Shown piece by piece: positions 41,574-50,037 of a stretch of 64,000 nucleotides of DNA; the stretch's first letter is position 1; every line of letters starts with the position of its first letter. The position numbers and the translations under genes are program-made. Origin of the DNA: Demequina sp. B12 (lineage in GTDB: Bacteria; Actinomycetota; Actinomycetes; Actinomycetales; Demequinaceae); the NCBI RefSeq assembly GCF_028823635.1, contig NZ_JAPEHU010000001.1, forward strand, positions 372,001 to 436,000, in the 5' to 3' direction. The notes under the pieces are model-generated. The model did no database searches. It saw only the letters and a program-made list of their open reading frames with translations, and had not been told where the DNA came from.

Positions 41574-42692
41574 TCAGACCCACCGCACCTCAGCCGGCTG
41601 CCCCACAAAGGTGCCGTAGGAGGTGAAGGCGCGCTCGGCGGCGCGGCGATCCTGCACGCCGAGCCGCCTGAGGGTGTCTACCTCAACGACGCAGGCCTTT
41701 GCCGTGAGGGTCCGCTTCCACGTCGCCACCACCTCTCCTCGATGCACCAGAGTCGCACGGAACACCCCGTTCTTTCCTGGCACGACCTTCTCGAAGTCAT
41801 CGGGCGTCAAGAAGGCGCTGCGATCGGCGTAGCCCAGCATGTACTCGTCAAACCCTGGTGGGATAGCCCACTCCCACTGTTCGTCGCGGTCCCGTAGCGG
41901 GCCTAGGTCCAGTGCCTCTGCAGCCATCACCATGGGTCCCGCCTCGGTAGTGACCTGCGCGATGTCCGCTCCCAAGGCCGCGATGCCCGCACGACAGTCA
42001 CGCACGCCTAGCCCCGTCCATCGGGCCAGGTCCTTCACGGTCACCGGCCCGTGACTACGCACGAACCGCCGGGCGATCGTCGCAAGCGCCTCTTCCCGGT
42101 CAAGCGTGACCTGGTCGGGCGCCCACTCAGACAGCAACGCAAAGGTCTGCTCGCCGTCCACGGACGGGGTAATGCAGGTGACGCCGAGCTGAGCGGCAAA
42201 CCACAGCAGGTGATAGCCCACCTGACCCGAGACCTCAACCCCTGCCTCCTGGATGACCTGAATGCACTCCGTGCGGGACAGCCGCCCGCTGCGGGACAAC
42301 GCCGTCTCCAAAGCTTCAACAGCCTGGTGCGCGGACTCCTCCGTCACGCCCAAGTACTCGCGGCGCTTCACCGCTCCCGCCAAGGGCTTGGCGCCCAGCA
42401 CGTCCAGCATCCATCGGGCGTCCCGGGCCGGCACCAGGTGGATCGTGCCGCGCATCGGCCACGTCCGCAGCGCTTCGCCACTTTCCAAGGCTGCTTCCAC
42501 GTCTGCGGCCACCACGGCATCGGCCCCTTGCGGAGTGTCGAGGCGCATCCCCAGCGACCACAACGCGCTGCTCAGGTCTTGGGCCTGCATAGCGCCACAC
42601 CACGTGACGATGCCGTCCACGCTGGACTGTGAGGTGCCGTCAAGAAGCAAGGAGCGCATGCGAAAGGCGCGGATCTGGGCGGTGGAGAGCAT
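41574..42692 (-). CDS. Winged-helix DNA-binding protein of the AlkZ/YcaQ family
   Basis: 372 residues matching HTH_42 proteins: R-x-x-L-L start (AFRMRSLLLDG), QAQDLSSALWSLGMRL carrying the Q-x-Q motif that forms the AlkZ glycosylase site, RTWPMRGTIHLVP, and tandem winged helices. Some members unhook interstrand crosslinks. Activity here is inferred from the motif. It converges on the E2 gene (6 nt between stops). Confidence 0.8.
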   Translation of the reverse strand: MLSTAQIRAFRMRSLLLDGTSQSSVDGIVTWCGAMQAQDLSSALWSLGMRLDTPQGADAVVAADVEAALESGEALRTWPMRGTIHLVPARDARWMLDVLGAKPLAGAVKRREYLGVTEESAHQAVEALETALSRSGRLSRTECIQVIQEAGVEVSGQVGYHLLWFAAQLGVTCITPSVDGEQTFALLSEWAPDQVTLDREEALATIARRFVRSHGPVTVKDLARWTGLGVRDCRAGIAALGADIAQVTTEAGPMVMAAEALDLGPLRDRDEQWEWAIPPGFDEYMLGYADRSAFLTPDDFEKVVPGKNGVFRATLVHRGEVVATWKRTLTAKACVVEVDTLRRLGVQDRRAAERAFTSYGTFVGQPAEVRWV

Positions 42693-42775
42693 GAGGTCAC
42701 GGTAGCGATGCGGTGTGACACGGCGCGGGCAGCCCTGCGTGCCTTGCTGTCACCGGGTCCGCGTACCCTTGTCGC

Positions 42776-44626
42776 GTGCCCATCGACACCCTTGTCACCA
42801 TGACGGGTGCCGTGCGGGATATTGCCTTAGGGGTAACCGCCGGCGCTCTCATCATGATTGCTGCGATCGTTCCCGCGCGCCACGCGGCTGCCGAACGTGC
42901 GTCGCTGATCGCGCGTATCGCGGCAGGGATCTGGGCATTGTCTGCTGTGGCCTACGTCTTTGTGTCGTACGCCTACATCCGCAATGACGCAATCCCGCCT
43001 GAACGATTCGTCGAAGAAGTGTGGTCCTTCGCGACCACCATCCCGCTGGGCCAGGCCTACTCACAGATGGCTATCGCCGCCTTGCTCGTGTCCGTGATTG
43101 CTGGTTTTGTCCGCAAACCTGCAGGCGCCGCATGGACGCTCCTCCCGATCGCATGGGCCCTGGGCTGGCAGGCACAAACCGGTCACGCGGCAGGCGCCAC
43201 CGACCACCACCTCGCCACCTCCGCAATGTTCCTGCATCTGGCCGGATCAGCCCTATGGATGGGCATGCTGGGAGCACTCGCACTGATGCGCACGCCACTA
43301 GGCCTGGACGCGAAAGCCACCGTGATCCGCAGCTCCAAGGTCATGATCTGGGCCGCCGCAGCGCTGGTCGTTTCCGGCGCCGCGAACGCATGGGTGCGCA
43401 TGGACTCACCCGCAGACTTTGTCACCACCACCTACGGATGGCTACTGACCGCCAAGATCGCCCTGATGGCGCTCGCCGTAGCGCTTGCCGCATGGCATCG
43501 CCGAGTCTCGTTGCCCCGGCTTGCTGAGTCCGCGGTGCGCGACCGGTTCTGGCGCATCCTGCTCGTGGACGTCGCCGCCATTGCCGCCGTCATCGTCATC
43601 GCAGTGGTGATGTCCGGCACCGCCCCGCCTGTGCCCATTGCCGCGGTCGACGACCCCACCCCCGCCTACTTCCTCACCGGCTACGACCTGCCGCCCGCAC
43701 CCAGTGCACTGAACTGGATCGTGCTGTGGCGTCTCGAAATCCTCACCGCCTGCGCCGTCGCAGTAGCGGCCATCACTTACCTGCGTTGGGTGCGCCGTCT
43801 GCACAAGCGCGGCGACGCGTGGCCCTGGTACCGCACCGCATCGTTCCTCCTGGGTGTCGCCATCATGGCGTGGATCACCCAAGGTGCGCCCACGATCTAC
43901 GGCATGGTGACGTTCTCCGGGCACATGGTCGAACACATGATGCTGGTGATGATGGCCCCCATCCCGCTCGCACTCGGCGCACCTGTGACGCTGGCATTGC
44001 GTGCCCTCACGCCCCGTAAGGACGGCACCCGCGGGCCGCGCGAATGGATCCGAGTCATCGTGGAATCCCGCTGGATCCGGTTCTTCGCGAACCCGATCGT
44101 GGCCGCGGCGAACTTCGCAGGCTCGCTTGTGGTGTTCTACTACTCGCCGCTGTTTGAGTTCGCCTTGCGCAACCACGTGGGCCACCTGGGCATGGTGCTC
44201 CACTTCACGCTCGTGGGGTACTTCTTTGCGAACGCGCTCGTAGGGATCGACCCCGGGCCCAAACGCCCCGGCTATCCCATGCGCATCGTTTTGCTGTTCG
44301 CAACCATGGCGTTCCACGCGTTCTTTGGTGTGTCGCTCGCGGCGTCTGAGGTGTTGCTTGCGCCCACCTGGTTTGGGTTGATGGGCCGCACTTGGGGGCC
44401 CGATGCGATCACAGACCAGCAGTACGGCGGCAACATTGCGTGGGGGATTGGTGAGCTCCCGGTGCTGGCGCTCGCGATCGGCGTGATCATTGCGTGGCGG
44501 CTGTCAGACGAGAAGGAAGCACGGCGCAAGGACCGGCAGGCCGAGCGCGACGAAGACGCCGAACTCAAGGCTTACAACGCCATGTTGGCGCAGGTGGCCG
44601 AACGCGACCGCAGGTCGGAGCAGTAG
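42776..44626 (+). CDS. CopD-CtaG fusion: copper transport and cytochrome c oxidase assembly membrane protein
   Basis: 616 residues. The first ~300 are a CopD-like domain with eight or so TM helices (ATSAMFLHLAGSALWMGML). After a linker (PTPAYFLTGYDLPPAP) residues ~330-600 form a caa3-type CtaG domain with HMVEHMMLVMMAPIPLALGAPVTLAL and HLGMVLHFTLVGYFFANALVGIDPGPKRP. Moves or chaperones copper for the oxidase. GTG start 42776. The charged C-terminus (KEARRKDRQAERDEDAE) is cytoplasmic. Confidence 0.9.
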   Translation: MPIDTLVTMTGAVRDIALGVTAGALIMIAAIVPARHAAAERASLIARIAAGIWALSAVAYVFVSYAYIRNDAIPPERFVEEVWSFATTIPLGQAYSQMAIAALLVSVIAGFVRKPAGAAWTLLPIAWALGWQAQTGHAAGATDHHLATSAMFLHLAGSALWMGMLGALALMRTPLGLDAKATVIRSSKVMIWAAAALVVSGAANAWVRMDSPADFVTTTYGWLLTAKIALMALAVALAAWHRRVSLPRLAESAVRDRFWRILLVDVAAIAAVIVIAVVMSGTAPPVPIAAVDDPTPAYFLTGYDLPPAPSALNWIVLWRLEILTACAVAVAAITYLRWVRRLHKRGDAWPWYRTASFLLGVAIMAWITQGAPTIYGMVTFSGHMVEHMMLVMMAPIPLALGAPVTLALRALTPRKDGTRGPREWIRVIVESRWIRFFANPIVAAANFAGSLVVFYYSPLFEFALRNHVGHLGMVLHFTLVGYFFANALVGIDPGPKRPGYPMRIVLLFATMAFHAFFGVSLAASEVLLAPTWFGLMGRTWGPDAITDQQYGGNIAWGIGELPVLALAIGVIIAWRLSDEKEARRKDRQAERDEDAELKAYNAMLAQVAERDRRSEQ

Positions 44627-44628
44627 TT

Positions 44629-44694
44629 CTTTCCACAGATTTTGTCCACAGGGTTGTGAACAGGACGTGAACATGGGGGAACGGCTGTGGAAAA
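44629..44694. other. DnaA-box-like cluster downstream of copD-ctaG
   Basis: CTTTCCACA (44629-44637), TTGTCCACA (44642-44650, exact to TTRTNCACA), CTGTTCACA on the minus strand (44655-44663), ATGTTCACG on the minus strand (44666-44674), TTTTCCACA on the minus strand (44686-44694). Five sites in 66 bp on both strands. Confidence 0.55.
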
Positions 44695-45113
44695 ACCTGC
44701 GGAGAAACTCGGGTTGAAAATCTCACCCCGAACTGGGTTGCGCCCACGCCCCGACGCGAGTGCGACTAGTTCCATCGGGTAGCACAGTCCATCGTGGGGC
44801 AGGCCTCAGAAGGGCCGGTGCGTGAACACCCGGGCACTGGCGTGCGCAAGGATTGCGGGCGTCATGCCTGGTAAAAGCGTGTGTGCAGACGTTGATGGGG
44901 TGGCTATCCGGGCGAACAGGAGAACGGGAGTCCACCGGACGCCGAGGCACTGGATTACCAGGCCAAAGCAACCACTGCGGGTGACGGCGCAGGGACTCGC
45001 GGCACCGTTCGTCGGCCGAGAGGTCGTTGTCCACATGGGCATCGAAGCCGCATCGTCAATCGCGGCCATCGCGCCGGGTTATCCCCAGGCTGCGAGAACT
45101 CTCGAGCCTAGGC

Positions 45114-45146
45114 AAGGCCCCCCGGGCCCGAACTCCGGGGGGCCTT
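45114..45146 (+). terminator. GC-rich terminator-like hairpin
   Basis: Perfect 12-bp stem AAGGCCCCCCGG / CCGGGGGGCCTT with a 9-nt loop. It follows no recognised gene on the plus strand within 480 nt, so it may close an unannotated transcript. Confidence 0.65.
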
Positions 45147-45385
45147 CGCCTTGCTCACACCCACTCGCTCGGAGCGGTGCTGCACCCAAGGTAAAGCCCA
45201 CCTGTGACAACGCCACGGTGCGACACGCATCGGCCCGTCTGCACCGCCGCTTCCCGTCACTGCCGACGCTTTCGGGGATGTCCCAGATGTCCTATCTGCG
45301 TGACTAGCCGTCCACCCTCCTGCATGCCTGCCTGGGCTCGGGGTACGTTGGCAGCGTTAAGGGTTCGCGTTGAAGGAGCATCATG

Positions 45386-46333
45386 ATGGACACCCCACCG
45401 AGCGCCCAGTCGCCCGACCGCGACCCCTCGCTCCCCACCCGGAGAGAAGTGCGCGAAGCCAACGAAGCCGCAGTGCGCGACGATCTTGGACTCGATGCCG
45501 CACCCACGCCCGTGGCGCCTGGAATGCTGACCCCCGGCACTGCCGAATCCGACCCCGAACTGCTCGAGGCCAACGCCGCAGCCAACGCGGCAGCCGGGTC
45601 CGCTGACGCGGACGCTGCTAGCCCCCAGGCCGTCCGCACTGAGACTGCCGGCGCCGAAGCCCACACCGTGGTGCTCGACCCGGTGGACGGCACCCAGCCC
45701 ACCGCCGTCATGGAATCCGTGCCGCCCGTGGTCATCCCCACCGAACGCGACGATGCTCCGGACGCGGCTGTGGAAAACGGACCCGAACCTTCCGGAGTCG
45801 CGCACATCAACGACCCCGCCGACGGCCCCGCACCCGATTCCGCCAACTGGATGGGCCTGAGCGCGTTCGTCGCCGGAATCCTGGCACTGTCTCCCATTGC
45901 GATCATCCTGGGCCATCTGGGTCTCAGCGCCGCCAAGAAGGGCCGCGCCACCAATGGGTCCTTCGCGCTCGCGGGCGCCGTGCTCGGATGGATCGGGTTG
46001 GTGGCCACGGGGATTGGCGTGTGGCTGTACCTGCAGGGCCCGTCGGCCGAGCAGATCGACATCCACGCCAAGCAAGACATCCATGCCGTGGGTGCGGAGG
46101 TCGCAACTCAGGTGGTCGCCACCAACGAGTTGCCGCTGCTTGCGGACACGGGTGATGCGTACACCGTGGGCGACGTCACGTTGGAGCAGCACCTCGAGAC
46201 TTCCCACGACATGTCCCTCACCGGAACCGCACCCGTGGACTGGTGCCTCCAACTCACGTTCGACGACGGCACCGTGCCGGCGTACAGCTATCTCCCCACT
46301 GAGGGCGTGGTCGAAGGGACCTGCGCAGGCTAG
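45386..46333 (+). CDS. DUF4190-type membrane protein with acidic N-terminus
   Basis: 315 residues. A long disordered, Ala/Pro/Asp/Glu-rich cytoplasmic region (1-~150) is followed by the DUF4190 two-helix module (MGLSAFVAGILALSPIAIILGHLGLSAAKKGRATNGSFALAGAVLGWIGL, ~155-203) and an extracellular domain with two cysteines (WCLQLTF, GTCAG). Tandem ATGs lie at 45383 and 45386; AAGGAG at 45373-45378 favours the second. It overlaps the convergent NmrA-like gene by 4 nt. Confidence 0.75.
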   Translation: MDTPPSAQSPDRDPSLPTRREVREANEAAVRDDLGLDAAPTPVAPGMLTPGTAESDPELLEANAAANAAAGSADADAASPQAVRTETAGAEAHTVVLDPVDGTQPTAVMESVPPVVIPTERDDAPDAAVENGPEPSGVAHINDPADGPAPDSANWMGLSAFVAGILALSPIAIILGHLGLSAAKKGRATNGSFALAGAVLGWIGLVATGIGVWLYLQGPSAEQIDIHAKQDIHAVGAEVATQVVATNELPLLADTGDAYTVGDVTLEQHLETSHDMSLTGTAPVDWCLQLTFDDGTVPAYSYLPTEGVVEGTCAG

Positions 46334-47214
46334 CCCTGAGGCGTGTGTGCCGGCTTCCATGCGTCCGCATGTGTGCCGGCCCATGTGGTGAAGTCCGTGG
46401 GCGCCTCACCCGTGACCGTCATGACGTCTTGGGTTGTCCCCGCGGCTTTCCCCGCGCGGGCGATCGAGTAGATCGCGGTAGTGACGAGCACCATGCCCCA
46501 CGGCATCGACAGGGTGCGGCGCGCGTGGCGGGCGTACGCGAACACCCCGGGCCGGGTGTAGTGAATGGGCCGGTCCATCACCCGTGTCAGGGTGGCGCAC
46601 ACCTGGGAGTAGGTCAGCGCTTCAGGGCCGGTAGCGGTCCAGGCTTTGCCTGCGTGCGCCTCCGGGTCAAGAAGTGCGGCCGATGCGACGGCGGCAACGT
46701 CACTAGCCGCCACAAAACTGGTGGCTCCGGTACCGGCAGGGACGATGAGGCAGTCGCGATCCCGGATGTCACTCACATGGGTGGTGGTGAGGTTCTCCAT
46801 GAAGAACGACGGGCGGACAAAGGTCCAGTGGAGTCCTGAGTTTCGCAGCCATTGTTCGACCTTGGCGTGCGGGACTACGCGGTTGGATTCTGCGCCTTGG
46901 AGGGACAGGAACACGATGTGCGTGACTCCCGCGGCCTTTGCCGCTTCCAGTGCGGGGAACATGTCGCGCTTCATGTTCGACAGGTGGGGTGGGCGCATGA
47001 GGAACACGGTGGTGATGCCGGCGAAGGCTTGTGGCCAGGTGGAGGCGTCGGTGAAATCGAGCGACACGGCGCTGACGCGGTCGCCCCAGAGGCGGGACAC
47101 ATCGTGTCCGTCCCGCGATGCGGCGCGGACTGGCGCTCCTGCGGCGAGCAGGTTCTCAGTCACAGCGCGGCCGATGTTTCCGGTGGCTCCGGTCACCAGG
47201 ACGGTGGGGGTCAT
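46330..47214 (-). CDS. NmrA-like NAD(P)-binding protein
   Basis: 294 residues, an atypical short-chain dehydrogenase: TPTVLVTGATGNIGRAVTENLL gives the Rossmann GxxGxxG, followed by VRAASRDG and FLSLQGAESN. The catalytic Tyr-x-x-x-Lys is absent, as in NmrA/QOR2 sensors or quinone reductases. Start 47214 follows GGAGA. Divergent from a marR gene with 57 bp between; the palindrome there probably controls both. Confidence 0.82.
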   Translation of the reverse strand: MTPTVLVTGATGNIGRAVTENLLAAGAPVRAASRDGHDVSRLWGDRVSAVSLDFTDASTWPQAFAGITTVFLMRPPHLSNMKRDMFPALEAAKAAGVTHIVFLSLQGAESNRVVPHAKVEQWLRNSGLHWTFVRPSFFMENLTTTHVSDIRDRDCLIVPAGTGATSFVAASDVAAVASAALLDPEAHAGKAWTATGPEALTYSQVCATLTRVMDRPIHYTRPGVFAYARHARRTLSMPWGMVLVTTAIYSIARAGKAAGTTQDVMTVTGEAPTDFTTWAGTHADAWKPAHTPQG

Positions 47215-47253
47215 GCAGTCTCCAGACACAGGGGTGAGGCAACACGTGGATAC

Positions 47254-47266
47254 TTGTATGATACAA
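47254..47266. promoter_or_regulatory. MarR-type operator
   Basis: Perfect palindrome TTGTATGATACAA. TATGAT (47257-47262) inside it can serve as the -10 for the marR gene, whose ATG lies 9 nt later, so repressor binding would block transcription directly. Autoregulation and control of the divergent NmrA-like gene are inferred. Confidence 0.75.
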
Positions 47267-47271
47267 ACAAT

Positions 47272-47808
47272 ATGACGCAGCCGAATGGGACCACCGACCC
47301 CCACCAAGCCCAGGACACCCTGGTCCAGATCGACACCGCGCTCCTGCGCCTGCGACGGTTCCTCTCCAAGCCGGTCGAACGCTCCCACGAACCCGCCGCC
47401 GAGCGTGCCGAGCTTCAGGTGGACCTCTCCACCGTCCTCGTCGTCGACGCCGTATCCCGCGCCAACAGTGACGACACCGCCCCCACGGTCACTGCCATCG
47501 GCGCCCAGATGGCCGTCACGGCCTCAACCGCGACCCGGCTGATCGACCGTGCCGCCCACGCCGGCATGGTGACCCGCCAGCCCAGCCCCACAGACGCGCG
47601 CGCCACCCACATCGTCCTCACCGCGCAAGGCCACCAACTCGACGCCCAAGCACTCCAGTTCCGGCTGGGCCACCTCGCAGCCATCCTCGACGACTGGACC
47701 CCGGACGACATCGCGCGGTTCGCCACCGACCTCACCAGGTTCGCCCACCACGCGTCCAGCGACACCCCACCCCGCACCGCACCCACGCCTCACGGAGACC
47801 CCACATGA
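47272..47808 (+). CDS. MarR-family transcriptional regulator
   Basis: 178 residues. The winged helix spans ~65-125 (TVTAIGAQMAVTASTATRLIDRAAHAGMVTRQPSPTDARATHIVLTAQG, with the D-x-R wing). Flanking helices serve dimerisation. Likely leaderless: the -10 TATGAT ends 9 nt before the ATG. Overlaps the downstream doxX-like gene by 4 nt. Electrophile or quinone sensing would fit its NmrA and DoxX neighbours, but the ligand is unknown. Confidence 0.85.
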   Translation: MTQPNGTTDPHQAQDTLVQIDTALLRLRRFLSKPVERSHEPAAERAELQVDLSTVLVVDAVSRANSDDTAPTVTAIGAQMAVTASTATRLIDRAAHAGMVTRQPSPTDARATHIVLTAQGHQLDAQALQFRLGHLAAILDDWTPDDIARFATDLTRFAHHASSDTPPRTAPTPHGDPT

Positions 47809-48182
47809 GCATCGCCCTATGGACTGCCCAGATTCTGCTCGCACTCGCCATCGGCGCCGCCGGCTTCACCAAACTCAAAGACTCCCGCGAGGTGTACGCC
47901 AACGCGCGGCCACCCATGACCACCTTTGCCGCACACATGCCAACATGGCTGTTCAAAGCGCTCGGCGTGGTGGAGATCGCGGCCGCGATCGGCCTCATCC
48001 TGCCCTGGGCAACCGGAATCGCATCCATCCTCACGCCGATCGCCGCCACGGGCGTACTCGTCATCATGGTCCTCGCGTTCGCCGACCATGCCCGGCGCAA
48101 AGAAACCCAGGCCTACCCCGTCAACGTCATCCTGGGCGCGATCGCGCTCTTCGTGGCGCTGGGTCGATTCCTCGGTTGGTGA
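47805..48182 (+). CDS. DoxX-family membrane protein
   Basis: 125 residues with four TM helices and the DoxX pattern LLALAIGAAGFTKLKDSREVYA ... LGVVEIAAAIGLILPW. DoxX proteins accompany thiol or quinone oxidation systems. Translationally coupled to marR by ATGA. Confidence 0.8.
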   Translation: MSIALWTAQILLALAIGAAGFTKLKDSREVYANARPPMTTFAAHMPTWLFKALGVVEIAAAIGLILPWATGIASILTPIAATGVLVIMVLAFADHARRKETQAYPVNVILGAIALFVALGRFLGW

Positions 48183-48199
48183 ACCGCAGGCGTGTGCCG

Positions 48200-49570
48200 C
48201 TAGGCCAGGTGCGTCCCGTCGGCCACATGCCCGCTACCGGTGAGTGTGACGTCCCCGGTGACCACAACATCGGCCCCAAAGGACCAATCTCCATGCACCG
48301 TAAGAGACGCGGCATTGCGTAGCGACGGTGCACCATGCGGGAAGCGCGCATCAAAGTCGGAGATGGTCTTGAAGAACTCAGGGTCCAGGTCGACGATCGG
48401 GGCCGCCGCCACGTCCAGGCGTAGCGCCCCGTCCGCATCCAACCGGTAGGCATCCGAGCGAAGTACCAGCAGATCGTTCGTGGTCTTCACCGGCAAGAAC
48501 CGTTCGCGGCTCACCGCAATCGCGGTCGCACCCTCAAACACCTCGATCGCGGCACCCATCGCAGACTCAATCTGGAACACCTCAGGCGAGGATGCATCCG
48601 TGGGGTCCACAGTCTTGCGGTTGCGAATGAGGGGCAGGCCCAGGACGGCACCACGCTCCGTGAGCGCCTTCTTGAGCGCCGCCAAGTCAAACCACAAGTT
48701 GTTGGTGTGGAAGTAAGGGTGGCGGTATTCGTCGGTGAAGAAGTGCATCTGATCAGGCGGCGTCTGCGCCGTGTCGCGCAAAATCAGCTGGTTGTCCGCA
48801 GAGCGGATCGCGAGGTGCCCGCCCTTCCGGTCCGCGGCCGTCCGCGTACATAGTTCTGCCGCGTATGGCGCACCAGAGGCCGCAAACCACCCGGCGATTC
48901 GCGCATCTGGAATGGCGCCCAAGTTGTCCGAGTTCGACGCACTCGCATACCGGAAGCCCGCCTCGAGCAACGCATCCAGCACGCCCGACGCCAGCAGCGC
49001 GGTGTAGATGTCGCCGTGGCCCGGAGGGCACCACTCCAGGTCCGGATCCGTGGGCCACTGCACAGGCGTCAGGTCATCCACGCGGAGTTTGGGCTCTTTG
49101 TTTTGCAAGAAGTCCAGGGGCAGCCCGTCGACCTCGATGCCGTCGTGGGCGCTGAGGGCCGCGAGGGAGTCGTCGCGGGTGCGAAACGAGTTCATCAGCA
49201 CCAACGGCAGGGGGGCGCCGGTGGTGGCGCGTGCCCGCTGGACCTGTGCCGCGATGATGTCCAGGAACGACTGGCCGTCCCGCACCGGCAGCAACGACTT
49301 GGCCCGGTCCATGCCCATGGACGTGCCAAGGCCGCCATTGAGTTTGATGACCGCGGTCGCGGCGAGCGCGTCATTCGCATCCGTGTCAGGGATGTCGATG
49401 TCAGCGAGCTGCGTGGGGTCCAGCAGGGGAGTGATGGTCTCTTCCGGGATCAGGCCGGTCGCGCCCGCCTCAAGCTCGCCGTAGTAGTGGGAGAACACGT
49501 CGATCGCGGCTGGGCTCACACCCGCATTGCGCATCTTGTTCTGGGCCTGCCGTAGTCCCTCAGCACTCAT
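48200..49570 (-). CDS. UTP--glucose-1-phosphate uridylyltransferase (UDPGP family)
   Basis: 456 residues of the eukaryotic-type UDPGP family: VIKLNGGLGTSMGMDRAKSLLPV (~73-95, the nucleotide-binding loop and Lys), PLVLMNSFRTRDDS, WCPPGHGDIYTALL, and SNSDNLGA with the metal-binding Asp. A left-handed beta-helix lies at the C-terminus (DWSFGADVVVTGDVTLTGSG). Makes UDP-glucose for envelope glycans and trehalose/glycogen. ATG 49570 follows the family start; the open frame further upstream lacks similarity and crosses an inverted repeat. Confidence 0.92.
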   Translation of the reverse strand: MSAEGLRQAQNKMRNAGVSPAAIDVFSHYYGELEAGATGLIPEETITPLLDPTQLADIDIPDTDANDALAATAVIKLNGGLGTSMGMDRAKSLLPVRDGQSFLDIIAAQVQRARATTGAPLPLVLMNSFRTRDDSLAALSAHDGIEVDGLPLDFLQNKEPKLRVDDLTPVQWPTDPDLEWCPPGHGDIYTALLASGVLDALLEAGFRYASASNSDNLGAIPDARIAGWFAASGAPYAAELCTRTAADRKGGHLAIRSADNQLILRDTAQTPPDQMHFFTDEYRHPYFHTNNLWFDLAALKKALTERGAVLGLPLIRNRKTVDPTDASSPEVFQIESAMGAAIEVFEGATAIAVSRERFLPVKTTNDLLVLRSDAYRLDADGALRLDVAAAPIVDLDPEFFKTISDFDARFPHGAPSLRNAASLTVHGDWSFGADVVVTGDVTLTGSGHVADGTHLA

Positions 49571-49906
49571 GATGACCAGCCTACGGTGCATGCCGGGCCC
49601 TGCGCGCTGGCAGTCATCTGGTGCCACATCTAGCCCAAAAGTGACACCAGATGACTGCCAGGATGCAGTTGGTCTGGAGTCGCAACCGAGGCCCGTGCCG
49701 TCCCTGACATCTGGCGGCGGGCGGCACGGCGCGCCATGCGTAACTCGCCGGTCCTCGCACCCGGCACGTGTCAGGCACGGCACACGGCACCGATGGCCGG
49801 CGGGGGTGCCTTGTGTGAAGGAAACCGTGGGGGCTAGACCGGAGCGCATGCTGGTGTGTTGCGTGCTTCAGGGGGCCTCGGGGCGGCTGTGCCGCGCCTC
49901 ACCGAA
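49571..49906. other. 336-bp spacer upstream of the UDPGP gene
   Basis: Contains a large inverted repeat (49607-49661), whose right arm is the second copy of the dispersed 27-bp repeat, and otherwise nothing recognised. Any promoter for the UDPGP gene should lie here. Confidence 0.6.
49607..49663. repeat. 21-bp inverted repeat containing dispersed 27-bp repeat copy 2
   Basis: Left arm 49607-49627 (starts CTGGCAGTCATCTGG) pairs with 49641-49661 at 20 of 21 positions around a 13-nt loop. Positions 49637-49663 match 6979-7005 at 26 of 27. It starts 37 nt upstream of the UDPGP start codon. Confidence 0.85.
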
Positions 49907-49909
49907 TGG

Positions 49910-49980
49910 AGCGGGTGACGGGAATCGAACCCGCGCTATCAGCTTGGGAAGCTGAAGTTCTACCATTGAACTACACCCGC
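49910..49980 (-). tRNA. tRNA-Gly (anticodon CCC)
   Basis: Cloverleaf on the minus strand: acceptor GCGGGTG/CACCCGC, D-arm GTTCAATGGTAGAAC, anticodon stem TCAGC/GCTGA with loop TTCCCAA (CCC at 34-36, reads GGG), T-arm CGGGTTCGATTCCCG, discriminator T. The 3' CCA is encoded (49907-49909). Single tRNA, no neighbours. Confidence 0.95.
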
Positions 49981-50037
49981 GCGGCCGCTCAGGAAGCGAC
50001 GCTCAGCCCATACTAGCGGCCCTGCGCAACGGCGCAC

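Larger units (their letters stand above)
44627..45385. other. 759-bp spacer after the copD-ctaG gene
   Basis: Contains a DnaA-box-like cluster (44629-44694), a GC-rich terminator-type hairpin (45114-45146), and no convincing gene. The plus-strand frame 44822-45307 is open but lacks a ribosome site and recognisable motifs, and reads through the hairpin. Confidence 0.6.

Noticed and set aside
44822-45307. 161-codon open frame on the plus strand
   Set aside because: No ribosome site or motifs, and it reads through a terminator-type hairpin; composition looks like translated spacer.
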